A stretch of 64,000 nucleotides of DNA from Jatrophihabitans sp. (lineage in GTDB: Bacteria > Actinomycetota > Actinomycetes > Mycobacteriales > Jatrophihabitantaceae): the NCBI GenBank assembly GCA_036399055.1, contig DASWNX010000025.1:1-64000 (forward strand), written 5' to 3'. The position numbers were made by a program, and so were the translations under genes. This document shows, piece by piece, positions 1 through 9,763 of this stretch; the stretch's first letter is position 1, and each line of letters begins with the position of its first letter. The notes beneath the pieces were generated by a model that saw nothing but the letters and a program-made list of their open reading frames with translations, was not told the DNA's origin and did no database searches.

Positions 1-1
1 C

Positions 2-2653
2 GACTCGATCAAGCGGGTCGAGATTCTGGGTAACCTGCGCGATGCGTTTCCGCAGGCGCCGGCTCTGGGGCCGCAGCATCTGGCCGACATCGCCACCCTG
101 GCCGACATCGTCACCCTGCTCGCGGGCGACACCGCACCAGCCCCGGCCCCCGCCGATGCCGCGATCGCTGTTTGCGAGCACCTGAACACCGAAGACCACG
201 CTGGTGCCCATACTGACACTGCGGTGGCTGCCCACGGCATCGGCCGGCATTCGGTCGCGCTGCGCCGCCTTCCGAGCGCCGACTTCCTGAACTGGCCCGG
301 CGAGCACAAGATCGCCGTGGTGATTGATGACGGCGACCGAGGCCGTGCGGTGACCTACGGCCTGCAGCAGGAGGGATTCTCGGTCTACCTGCTGACCCTG
401 CCGGGAGCTGAGCCGGTCACCGGAGCCCTGCTGGTGCCGGACTGGAGTGAGCAAGCTCTGGCCGCACCGATCGCCGAGATTCTCGCCGCGGAGGACGGCA
501 TCGACCTATGTGTCTATCTCGCCACCGCACCGGCGCTCAGCTGGGACGACGCTCAGCAAAGGCTGGTGACCGGCCTGCTGGCAGCTAAGATCACCCAACC
601 GGCTCTGGAGCAGGCTGCGGCACGGCATGGGCGTGGCGCCTTTCTCACCGTCACCGCTCTAGACGGTGCGCTGGGCCACCGCGGGGCGGTGAGCGAACCG
701 GACGCCGTACTGGGCGGGTTGACCGGCCTCATCAAAACGTTGGCCATCGAGGCCCCGTCGATCAGTTGCCGCAGCATCGACCTGGTTCCGTCGCTGGGGC
801 CCGGCGAGGTCGCAGCTGCGGTCGTTGCCGAGATCCACGATCCGGCGACCCTTGTCCGCGAGGTCGGCGTCGACCACGACGGCCGCTGGAGTTGGGAGCT
901 GTTGCCCTTTGCCCAGGCACAGGTCGGCGCCTCAACCGTGCCCGCGCTGAACGAGACAGACACCGTACTGGTCACCGGCGGCGGTCGCGGTGTGACAGCC
1001 GCGTGCGCTATCGAACTGGCCCGTCGATTCCGGCCGAAGCTGGTCCTGCTCGGGCGCACGGTCTTGCAGGACGAGCCGAGCTGGGCTGCCGGCACGAGCG
1101 GCGCCGCCCAATTGCGGACTGCCGCCGTGTCGGACCTGAGGTCACAGGGCATTCAGCCCAAGCCGCGCGACGTGGAGAAGCTGGTCGCCACGGTCCTCAG
1201 TGGCCGAGAGGTGCGCCAGACGCTCGCTGCGGCTCGCGCAGCCGGCGCCGAGGTCGACTACGTAGCTGCTGATGTCACCGATGGCCTAGCGCTGGACGCG
1301 GCGCTTGCAAGCTATCGCGGCTGCATCACCGCAGTCGTGCACGGCGCCGGCCTGCTGGCTGACCAGGTGATCGTCAGGAAGACGGCCGCCGACACGGCTC
1401 AGGTGCTGGCGGCCAAGATCACCGGGCTGCGCAACGTCCTGGCTGTGGTGGACGGCCCCAACCTGGCCCGCGTGATGCTGTTCTCCTCAGTGGCCGGGCT
1501 GTTCGGCAACTACGGCCAGGCAGATTATGCGATGGCCAATGAAGCGCTGAACAAGCTCGCCCGTTGCGGTCTCCGGCGTGCCCACGTCACCTCGATCAAC
1601 TGGGGAGCCTGGGACGGCGGGATGGTCTCACCGGAACTCGCCGCCATGTTCGGTGAGCGCGGCATCACGCTGGTGCCGGTGCCGGTGGGGGCAGCGATGC
1701 TCGCCGACGAATTCACCGCCGGCCGCGCCGCCGACCATGTCGTGATGTTCGGTCCGGTGACGGCGCTGTCCGAACCGGCTGTCAACCTGCCCGGCGTCGA
1801 GCTTTCGGTGCGCCGGACGCTGGCCGGACTAGGCGCTACTCCCGCGCTGCGGGCTCACCAACTCGGCGGGGTGCCGGTGTTGCCATTGACCTACGCCCTC
1901 GGGCTTGCCCTCAACGCGGTCGAGCAGGTCACCGGCGCCGTCGCGGTCTCGGCGCAGGAGGTCCGGTTGCTCAACGGTGTCGTGTTCGACGCCTCGGTTC
2001 CCGATGCCCTGCAGGTCGTGCTCACTCCCACTGGTTCCGACACGTTCCGGGCGCATATCGCCGACGCTGATGCTGGACGGCGCCCGCGTTACAGCGTCGC
2101 TTCAATCAGCACCGGCGCCGACCCGCTGACCGGTCCGGCCAGCTCGCCACTGGGCGGCTCCGAACCCGTCCGAGATCTCAGCGTGTATTCCGACGGCACC
2201 CTGTTCCATGGCCGGGCGCTGCAGGGTTTGCGGGGGCAGCTGCCCAGCCCGAGTGGCACCCTGAACCTGGTGTGCCGCCTGGCCAGCGCCGGCGACGGTG
2301 ACCTGGCCTGGTCGGCCGCCCGCTACAGCGCTGACCTCACCGATCTGGCGCTGCAGGCCTGCCTGATGTGGCTGCGGGGCGAGGCAGGCCAGCCGAGCCT
2401 GCCGACCGCGCTGGGTGAGATCACCCTGCTCCGGAAGCTGCCTTGCGATGCCGACTTCAGGTTGGTGGTCACCGGGCGGGTCACCAGCAGCGGCGCGCGG
2501 TGTCAGGTCGAGGCCTACGCGGCCGACGGGGCACTTCTGGCTCAGCTGCGTGATGTCGTGCTGGTCATCAGTCCCAACCTGGCCGCGGCATTCGACAACG
2601 CGCCGGTTCCCGGCCCAGGAATGCCGACCATCGCCGGTGTTCCGGTCGCCTGA
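2..2653 (+). CDS. pfaA: PfaA-like PUFA/polyketide synthase, C-terminal part (ACP-KR-DH), 5' partial
   Basis: The reading frame is open from base 2, so the gene begins before the window; 883 residues are visible. The first residues are DSIKRVEIL, the phosphopantetheine-attachment motif of PfaA-type ACPs (attachment Ser is residue 2). After an Ala/Pro linker comes a ketoreductase with the nucleotide motif TGGGRG at about 325-330 and the Ser/Tyr active-site segment at about 495-509 (FSSVAGLFGNYGQADYAMAN). A PfaA-type hot-dog dehydratase follows, with His near 619 (RAHQLGGVPVLP) and LFHG near 734-737. PfaA proteins normally read KS-AT-ACPn-KR-DH, so KS, AT and further ACPs should lie upstream. 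It would hold the growing acyl chain and reduce its beta-keto groups in the cytoplasm. A 60-bp gap separates it from the next gene, on the same strand. Confidence 0.88.
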   Translation, partial: DSIKRVEILGNLRDAFPQAPALGPQHLADIATLADIVTLLAGDTAPAPAPADAAIAVCEHLNTEDHAGAHTDTAVAAHGIGRHSVALRRLPSADFLNWPGEHKIAVVIDDGDRGRAVTYGLQQEGFSVYLLTLPGAEPVTGALLVPDWSEQALAAPIAEILAAEDGIDLCVYLATAPALSWDDAQQRLVTGLLAAKITQPALEQAAARHGRGAFLTVTALDGALGHRGAVSEPDAVLGGLTGLIKTLAIEAPSISCRSIDLVPSLGPGEVAAAVVAEIHDPATLVREVGVDHDGRWSWELLPFAQAQVGASTVPALNETDTVLVTGGGRGVTAACAIELARRFRPKLVLLGRTVLQDEPSWAAGTSGAAQLRTAAVSDLRSQGIQPKPRDVEKLVATVLSGREVRQTLAAARAAGAEVDYVAADVTDGLALDAALASYRGCITAVVHGAGLLADQVIVRKTAADTAQVLAAKITGLRNVLAVVDGPNLARVMLFSSVAGLFGNYGQADYAMANEALNKLARCGLRRAHVTSINWGAWDGGMVSPELAAMFGERGITLVPVPVGAAMLADEFTAGRAADHVVMFGPVTALSEPAVNLPGVELSVRRTLAGLGATPALRAHQLGGVPVLPLTYALGLALNAVEQVTGAVAVSAQEVRLLNGVVFDASVPDALQVVLTPTGSDTFRAHIADADAGRRPRYSVASISTGADPLTGPASSPLGGSEPVRDLSVYSDGTLFHGRALQGLRGQLPSPSGTLNLVCRLASAGDGDLAWSAARYSADLTDLALQACLMWLRGEAGQPSLPTALGEITLLRKLPCDADFRLVVTGRVTSSGARCQVEAYAADGALLAQLRDVVLVISPNLAAAFDNAPVPGPGMPTIAGVPVA

Positions 2654-2713
2654 ACCCGTGCGATCCGCACCGCTTCCTGACCACCGCCAGCAGCAGATCG
2701 AACGGAGCATGAG

Positions 2714-5700
2714 ATGACGAATCGATTCGCCGTCGTCGGACTGTCATGCCTGTTCCCCGGGGCAAGCACTCCGGCGCAGTTCTGGGCCAACTTGATCGGG
2801 GAAGTAGACAGCCGCGGACCGGCTGGCCAGGACGTGCTCGACCACGTGGATGCCCGCTCGGTGGATGAGGATCACCGAATCACCTGGACCTCCGGTGGTT
2901 GGGTCCGCGACGACCCGTCGGGCCTCGACCTCGACGGGCTGATGTTGCCCTCCAGCATGCTGGCCGAGCTCGACCGGGTGTATCTGTGGACGCTCTACGT
3001 AGTCCGGCAGGCCATCGCGGACGCAGCGATGGACACCTCGGCGCTGGCCCGCACCGGGCTGGTGATGGGTAACTACTCCTTTCCGACAGCGACCTCCAGC
3101 GCGATCACGGTGCCCCGGCTGCACGCCGGCGTGCTGGCAGGCATGGCCGCGGCCGGAGTCGCCATCCAGCCAGCGGCTGAGCCGGTGACCGCGCGCCGCC
3201 AGGATCTGGGCGTCAGCGGTTTGCCGATCCGGTTCGCCGCTCAAGCACTCGGGCTCGGTGGTCCACAGTTGGCGCTGGATGCGGCCTGCGCCTCGGCGCT
3301 GTACGCCTTGCAGCTGTCGTGCTCCTACCTCAGCACCGGGCAAGCCGACGTCATGCTCGCCGGGGGCGTCTGCGCCCCGGATTCCGCGCTGATCCACCTG
3401 GCATTCTCCGATCTGCGCGCCTATCCCTCCAACGGTGTCAGCCAACCGTTCGAGAGCACCTCGACCGGCATCACCACCGGGCAGGGCGCTGGATTGATGG
3501 CGATCAAGCGGCTGACTGACGCGGTGCGCGACGGTGACCAGATCTACGCCGTGATCGACGGCATCGGGCTGTCTGCCGACGGCTCGGGGCGGCACCTGCT
3601 GGCGCCCAATCCGGCTGGCCAGCAACGCGCCTACGCCGCCGCCTACGCCGCCGCCGGATTGCGTCCGGCAGACATCGACTACATCGAATGCCATGCCACC
3701 GGAACGGCATTGGGCGACCAGACCGAGTTGACCGCCCTTGCCGAGCTTCACGCGGGCAACAGCCAGCCGCCGTTGCTCGGTTCGGTCAAGGGCAACGTCG
3801 GGCACCTGCTCACCGTCGCCGGACTCACCAGCCTGCTCAAGGCCGTGCTGGCGATGCGTCACGGTTACATCCCGCCGACCATCGGGGTGCTCGATGCGCT
3901 GGCCAGTCCGAACGGCACGGTGGGCGCTGCCCAGATCGTCCGCCAGGGCATGTTCTGGCCCGACCGCGGCGGCGTCCGACGCGCAGCGGTGTCAGCGTTC
4001 GGATTCGGCGGCACCAACGCCCATGTCCTGCTCAGTGCCTGCCCGGAGGTGGACGCAACCGATGCGCAGACGTATGAGCCGACCAGCTCGCCGGCCGTGT
4101 CGATCGTCGGCATGGGCGCGCACTTCGGCGGCTTGAGCACCCTGGAATCGGTTGAGCGTGCCTTGTACGACACAGTCTCTGACAGCCGGCCGCTACCGGC
4201 TCAACGCTGGTTCGGATTGACCGACCAGCTTGAGTCGAGCGCGCCGGCCGGGGCCTACGTGGAGCGGATCGACATCGACGCGATCCGTTACCAGATACCG
4301 CCTAATGAGCTTGCCCAGTTCAATCCCCAGCACCTGCTGATGCTGCGGGTGGCCGAGGAGGCACTCATCGACTCGGGACTGGCGCCGGTTGAATCCGGTA
4401 TCGGCCGCGGTGGCAAGGCCGAACGGCGGATCGCCGTGCTGATCGCGATGGAGATGGACCCGCGCACCCACGCCCATCGTGCCCGGCTGGACATCCATCA
4501 GGCGATCGATCGCGCAGTCGCAGACAGCGATCCCGGCTATGACAGGGCCGAGTTGCACGCGGCGGCCAGAGCCAGCGTGCACCAACCGATCAGCCCCAAC
4601 GAGGTGCTGAGTTACATCGGCAACATCGTCGCCAGCCGGATCAGTGCCCGGTGGAACTTCACCGGTCCCTCGTTCACAGTGTCCGGTGACACGGCTGGCG
4701 GTGCGCAAGCCCTCGAGCTGGCCGTCAAGCTGCTGGCTGACCTCAGCGTCGAAGCGGTGCTGGTAGGCGCGGTCGACCTGGCGGCCGGGTTGGAGACGGT
4801 GCACGCGGCGATGGCCGCCGGCGGGTTGAGCGCGCACTGGCAACCCGGTGACGGCGCTGCGGCGCTGGTGCTGCGCCGCACTGCCGACCTGGCCGAGGAC
4901 GATCGCCGTTACGCCGATCTCGAGGCTGTGGCGCTGAGCTATCCGGCCGGCGCCGCGCTCGGCGGCAAGCCGTTCGCCGCCTCGCCGGACGCCGTGGCCG
5001 AGGCAGCACGCCGGGCCTTCGACGGCTGCGGCCTGGAGGTCCCGGACATCGAGCTGGTCCAGACTCACACACCTGGCCACGCATTGCGAGATGAAGCAGA
5101 ACTCGAAGGTTTGGCAAGGGTGTACTCCGATTGCGGCGAACCGGTGGCGCAGGTGGCCCTCGGCGCCTCGTCCAGGACGGTAGGCGACGTCGGCCACGCG
5201 GGGGCCCTGGCCAGCGTGGTGACCGCTGCGCTTGCCCTCCACCACGGTTACATTCCCGGCGTTCCGAGTAGGGGCGGCCCGCTGATCGGGCCGGCAGGGT
5301 CGGCCTTCTACACCCCTGAGCGCAGCCGCCCGTGGCTGCGGCGCGACCTGAAGCGCCCACGGGCAGTGGCGGTCAGCGTCCTGGGCGACACCGGCACGGC
5401 GGCTCACATACTGCTGTCGGCGCGTGCTACGGCCGGCCTACGCCAGCCGGTCGCTTGGCAGCTCGGTGGGCCGTTGCTCCTTGCCGTGCCGGCTCCTGAT
5501 GGCCAGACATTGCTGCTCCGGCTGCAGGAGCAGTTGAGCCGGCTCGATGAGGGCGCTGACCCGCTCCTGCTGTGCCGTGCCGCCGCGGTCGCGGTGCCGG
5601 TCACCGGCCTACGGGCGGTCATCGTCGGCGCCGATGCCACAGCCCTGCGCCGTGAGATCAACCGGCTGACCGAGGCCATTCCGAGCTTGCTGGCCGGCAG

Positions 5701-8700
5701 CTCTGAAGCTGCGCGAGAGTGGAGCACCCCGGCGGGCACGTACCTGAGCCTGGACCCGATCGGAGCGGCCGGCAAGCTCGCCCTGGTCTACCCCGGCGCG
5801 TTCACCGCCTACCTCGGGCTGGGAGTGGACTTGTTCCGGCTCTTTCCAGGACTCGTCCACGACGTCGAGGCGGCCGCGACCGAGCCCGCCAGGACGTTCC
5901 GCCAGGACGTGCTGTGGCCGCGCTCGCGCACCCCTCTGAGCAGTCGCGAGCTGATGGGCCGGGAGCAGTCGATGCTCGCCGACATTCCCTCGATGCTCGC
6001 CATCGGGACCAGCTTCGCCATCGCCGGAACCGATGTGCTGCGCAACCATCTCCGACTGCAGGTGCAAGGCGCGCTCGGGTACAGCCTGGGTGAATCCAGC
6101 ATGCTCTTCGCCCTCAACGCCTGGCAGCGGTCCTCGCGCAGCGAGCGCCGGCTGTCTGAGACACCGGTCTTCATCGACCGCCTGTGCGGAGCGCGCGACA
6201 CGGTGCGCCAGGCATGGCGGCTGCCGGACACGACGCCGGACGCGGCGGTGTGGGCGAGCATGGTGCTGCTCTGCGACGCCACGCAGGTCCGGCAGCGGCT
6301 CGCCGGCTATGACCGGCTGTGGCTCACGCACGTCAACACCGCCCATGAGGTAGTGGTGGCAGGAAGCCCCGATCAGCTGCGCGAACTCGTCGAGGTGCTG
6401 GGGTGCCCCACTGCCCGCCCGCCGGCAGAGCACGTCATGCACTGCCCGGTCGTGGATTCCGAGCTGGCCGAGCTCGCCGATCTCAACCGTTACCCGACCT
6501 CTGACGCGGGCAGCGTCGCGCTCTTCACCGCGGGCGCCTACAGCACCGTGGACCGGCTTGACAGCGACCTGCTGGCTGACAACATCGCTGACACCCTGCG
6601 CAGCTGCATCGACTTCCCGCGGCTGGTCGAGGCCGCCTACGACAAGGGCTACCGCTACTTCGTGGAGGTCGGCCCGGCTGCCACCTGCACCCGGTGGATC
6701 GGCGAGAGCCTCAAGCTTCGTCCGCACGTCGCGGTCAGCCTCGACCGTCGCGGTCAGCGCCCGGGCGCAGGCGTGGCCTCGGTGGTCGCCCGGTTGCTGA
6801 GCCACGGCCTCGCGGTGGACCTGACCGCGTTGCTCGGCGAAGCGGCTCCCGCGGGCAGTCGCAGCCTGGCCCGCTCCATCGAACTCGGTGGCGAGTCCGG
6901 GTACGAGAAGATGAAAACCGCCGTCCGACGTCTGACACCGACGAGCCCCGCAGCGCTGCCTGCGCCTGCGCTTGAGCCAGTGGCCGCACCTGCGCTCCAG
7001 TCGGTGACCGCCGTCGGTTCCAGCTCCGCTCCATCCCTGCTTCTGAAGGTCAGGCCCACCATGTCGAACTCACCCATTCGCCCGGTTCCCAGGCTGTCAA
7101 GCCCGGCTGACCGCGGCGCTGCCGTGGGCTCCGCCCTCCAGCAGGCGCCGGTCGGCGCGCTGGTGACCAGGCCGTTGCAATCGCTGTCACCGTCGATGAT
7201 CGACTTTCGGGGCGCGCCGGCCGGCCCGCGACTGGTCGCGGCGCTCACCCGCGATCGGTCGATGTCACAGCCGCCGGCCGGCGAGGTCGCGACCCGGGCG
7301 GCCACCGGCCCCAAGCCAGCCGGGGTGATCTGGGACGAGGCAGACCTGCTCGAGTTCGCCACCGGCAGCATTGCGGCCGTGTTCGGCGCCGACTTCGCCG
7401 AGGTGGATGCGATGAGCCGACGGGTCCGGTTGCCTGAGCCGCCCTACCTGTTCGTCACCCGGGTCACCGACCTACAGGCCACCACCGGGCAGTTCACGCC
7501 GTCGAAGATCACCACGGAGTTCGACGTGCCGCTCGACGCCTGGTTCAACCTCGACGCCATGGTGCCGGCGGCGGTCAGCATCGAAGCGGGCCAGTGTGAC
7601 CTGCTGCTGATCAGTTATCTCGGAATCGACTTCCGAAATCGGGGCTTGCGGGTCTACCGCTTGCTGGACAGCACCTTGGCCTTTCACGGCGACCTGCCGA
7701 TGGCGGGCCAGACGTTGCGGTACGAGATCTCGATCAACCGCTTCGTCGACACCGGCGAGACCGTGATGTTCTTCTTCAGCTACCTGTGCTACGCCGATGA
7801 CAAGCTGATCCTGGAATTGAAGGACGCCTGCGCCGGCTTCTTCAGCGACGCCGAGCTCGACAACTCCCTGGGTGTGGTGCCCAGCGTGCTGGACAAGCGT
7901 CGGCAGGCGGAGATGACGCCGACCACGTTCAAGCCGCTGCTGCGCACGGGCAAGCAAGCAGTCAGCCGTGCCGAGGTCGAGCTGCTGGCCGCCGGCCGGA
8001 TCGCAGCGGTGTTCGGACCGCACTACGACCAGCGCGGGCTGAACCCGTCGCTGCGGCTGCCCGACGCCCAGTTGCGGATGATCGATGAGATCACCCTGAT
8101 CAACCCGCTAGGCGGCCCACGGCGGATCGGGCACCTGTCGGCGATCAAGCAGCTGGATCCCGACGGCTGGTACTTCCGCTGCCACTTCACCGGTGACCCG
8201 GTGATGCCGGGTTCACTGGTGGCCGAGGGCGGGGTGCAGATCCTGCAGGCCTACGCCCTGAGTCTCGGGCTGCAGATGTGCCTGCCGGACGCCCGATTCC
8301 AGACCGTGCCGGGCCTGGAGACCAAGGTCCGGGTGCGTGGCCAGGTCACTCCGGCTACCGCGGCCATCCGCTATGAGGTGGACATCATCGAACTGACCTT
8401 GCTGCCGCGGCCGACAGTGATCGCCGACATCACGGTCTTCGACGGTGACCGAGCCATCATCAGCATGCAGAACTTCGGCGTGCAGGTCCGGGAGAAGCCC
8501 GGCACCCCCTACCGTCCCGAACTCGGCGGCATAGCGGCTGACTTCGGACGCCGTAACCTGGCTGGTGAGCAGGCGATCATCAACGAGATGCACCTGGCGC
8601 ACGCGGCAAAGGGCAACCTGGCCACGGCGATGGGCCCGGAATTCGAGATCTACGGCGACCGGCACGCGCCCTTCATCCCCAACGGCGACTTCCAGTTCGT

Positions 8701-9763
8701 CGACCGGATCATGGCGCTGACCGGCACTCGCGGAATTCTCAAGCCGGGCGCGACGATGGTCACCGAATACGACTCGCCGGCGCTTGCCTGGTATTACCAG
8801 GACAACGCCGCCAGGCTGGCGCCCAACTGCCTGTTGATGGAGACCTCACTGCAGGCAGCCATCCTGCTCGGTTATTACCTCGGCGCCACGCTGGCCGAAC
8901 CGGAGCTCGAGTTCGGAATCCGCAACCTGGACGGAAAGGCGACCTGGACTCGGCACGTCGACCTACGCGGCAAGACCATCAGGCACAGTTCCCGGATGCT
9001 GTCCAGCACCGCCTTCGGCGGCACGGTGCTGCAGAACTTCGAGTACGAGTTGTCCTGCGACGGCTCGGTGTTCTATGTCGGGCAGTCGTTGTTCGGCTAC
9101 TTCACCGAAGAGGGCCTGGCTAACCAGCTGGGCATGGACAACGGCCTCGACAAGCCGACCTGGTTGGCCCTCAACCCGCAATCCGGTGACGCGGTGTGCC
9201 ACATCGAACTGGCTGATGACCCGACCTACTACCTCGACACCAGCGGCGGGAGCCTGCACCTGCCAGACGGCCAGCTCCGGTTGCTGGACAGCGTGGACAT
9301 CGTGACCGGCGGTGGCGTCTTCGGCGCCGGATACGTGCACGGCAAGCGCCGAGTGAATGCCGATGACTGGTACTTCTCCTGTCACTTCCATGAGGATCCG
9401 GTGATGCCCGGCTCGTTGGGCGTCGAGGCGATCCTGCAGGCGATGCAGCTCTACGTCATCGAGAACGACCTGGCTGCCGACATCCCGAACGCGGTGTTCG
9501 CCCTGGCCAAGGGCATTCAGATGAGCTGGCGTTATCGCGGCCAGATCCTGCGCACCGACCGAGAGCTGTACTTCGAGGTCTCGATCAAGCAGATGATCCG
9601 CGAGGCCGACCGGTTGGTGATCATCGGCGACGCCAGCCTCTTCAAGCCAGGCCTGCGCATCTACGAGCTCATCGACATCGCCATCGAGGTCTGCCCGCGT
9701 TCGGTCGCCTTCGGCCTCGACTCCAGCATGACCCCCGACAGCACTCAAGGAGAGTTCCTGTGA
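2714..9763 (+). CDS. pfaC: PfaC-like multidomain synthase, KS-CLF-AT-DH-DH
   Basis: A 2349-residue iterative synthase starting at ATG 2714 behind GGAG. A complete ketosynthase spans about 1-440, with Cys192 (DAACAS), His327 (ECHATG) and His364 (GNVGH). A second KS-like domain at about 460-905 has Gly662 where the catalytic Cys should be (GDTAGG), so it is a chain-length factor. An acyltransferase at about 1020-1360 has nucleophile Ser1124 (GYSLGES). After an Ala/Pro linker come four hot-dog units forming two FabA-like dehydratases, with catalytic His1824 (CHFTGDPVMPGS) and His2224 (CHFHEDPVMPGS). There is no ACP, so chains must come from the upstream protein. The order matches myxobacterial Pfa3 without its terminal acyltransferase and differs from marine PfaC, where AT is the separate PfaB. 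The stop overlaps the next start by 4 bp. Confidence 0.92.
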   Translation: MTNRFAVVGLSCLFPGASTPAQFWANLIGEVDSRGPAGQDVLDHVDARSVDEDHRITWTSGGWVRDDPSGLDLDGLMLPSSMLAELDRVYLWTLYVVRQAIADAAMDTSALARTGLVMGNYSFPTATSSAITVPRLHAGVLAGMAAAGVAIQPAAEPVTARRQDLGVSGLPIRFAAQALGLGGPQLALDAACASALYALQLSCSYLSTGQADVMLAGGVCAPDSALIHLAFSDLRAYPSNGVSQPFESTSTGITTGQGAGLMAIKRLTDAVRDGDQIYAVIDGIGLSADGSGRHLLAPNPAGQQRAYAAAYAAAGLRPADIDYIECHATGTALGDQTELTALAELHAGNSQPPLLGSVKGNVGHLLTVAGLTSLLKAVLAMRHGYIPPTIGVLDALASPNGTVGAAQIVRQGMFWPDRGGVRRAAVSAFGFGGTNAHVLLSACPEVDATDAQTYEPTSSPAVSIVGMGAHFGGLSTLESVERALYDTVSDSRPLPAQRWFGLTDQLESSAPAGAYVERIDIDAIRYQIPPNELAQFNPQHLLMLRVAEEALIDSGLAPVESGIGRGGKAERRIAVLIAMEMDPRTHAHRARLDIHQAIDRAVADSDPGYDRAELHAAARASVHQPISPNEVLSYIGNIVASRISARWNFTGPSFTVSGDTAGGAQALELAVKLLADLSVEAVLVGAVDLAAGLETVHAAMAAGGLSAHWQPGDGAAALVLRRTADLAEDDRRYADLEAVALSYPAGAALGGKPFAASPDAVAEAARRAFDGCGLEVPDIELVQTHTPGHALRDEAELEGLARVYSDCGEPVAQVALGASSRTVGDVGHAGALASVVTAALALHHGYIPGVPSRGGPLIGPAGSAFYTPERSRPWLRRDLKRPRAVAVSVLGDTGTAAHILLSARATAGLRQPVAWQLGGPLLLAVPAPDGQTLLLRLQEQLSRLDEGADPLLLCRAAAVAVPVTGLRAVIVGADATALRREINRLTEAIPSLLAGSSEAAREWSTPAGTYLSLDPIGAAGKLALVYPGAFTAYLGLGVDLFRLFPGLVHDVEAAATEPARTFRQDVLWPRSRTPLSSRELMGREQSMLADIPSMLAIGTSFAIAGTDVLRNHLRLQVQGALGYSLGESSMLFALNAWQRSSRSERRLSETPVFIDRLCGARDTVRQAWRLPDTTPDAAVWASMVLLCDATQVRQRLAGYDRLWLTHVNTAHEVVVAGSPDQLRELVEVLGCPTARPPAEHVMHCPVVDSELAELADLNRYPTSDAGSVALFTAGAYSTVDRLDSDLLADNIADTLRSCIDFPRLVEAAYDKGYRYFVEVGPAATCTRWIGESLKLRPHVAVSLDRRGQRPGAGVASVVARLLSHGLAVDLTALLGEAAPAGSRSLARSIELGGESGYEKMKTAVRRLTPTSPAALPAPALEPVAAPALQSVTAVGSSSAPSLLLKVRPTMSNSPIRPVPRLSSPADRGAAVGSALQQAPVGALVTRPLQSLSPSMIDFRGAPAGPRLVAALTRDRSMSQPPAGEVATRAATGPKPAGVIWDEADLLEFATGSIAAVFGADFAEVDAMSRRVRLPEPPYLFVTRVTDLQATTGQFTPSKITTEFDVPLDAWFNLDAMVPAAVSIEAGQCDLLLISYLGIDFRNRGLRVYRLLDSTLAFHGDLPMAGQTLRYEISINRFVDTGETVMFFFSYLCYADDKLILELKDACAGFFSDAELDNSLGVVPSVLDKRRQAEMTPTTFKPLLRTGKQAVSRAEVELLAAGRIAAVFGPHYDQRGLNPSLRLPDAQLRMIDEITLINPLGGPRRIGHLSAIKQLDPDGWYFRCHFTGDPVMPGSLVAEGGVQILQAYALSLGLQMCLPDARFQTVPGLETKVRVRGQVTPATAAIRYEVDIIELTLLPRPTVIADITVFDGDRAIISMQNFGVQVREKPGTPYRPELGGIAADFGRRNLAGEQAIINEMHLAHAAKGNLATAMGPEFEIYGDRHAPFIPNGDFQFVDRIMALTGTRGILKPGATMVTEYDSPALAWYYQDNAARLAPNCLLMETSLQAAILLGYYLGATLAEPELEFGIRNLDGKATWTRHVDLRGKTIRHSSRMLSSTAFGGTVLQNFEYELSCDGSVFYVGQSLFGYFTEEGLANQLGMDNGLDKPTWLALNPQSGDAVCHIELADDPTYYLDTSGGSLHLPDGQLRLLDSVDIVTGGGVFGAGYVHGKRRVNADDWYFSCHFHEDPVMPGSLGVEAILQAMQLYVIENDLAADIPNAVFALAKGIQMSWRYRGQILRTDRELYFEVSIKQMIREADRLVIIGDASLFKPGLRIYELIDIAIEVCPRSVAFGLDSSMTPDSTQGEFL

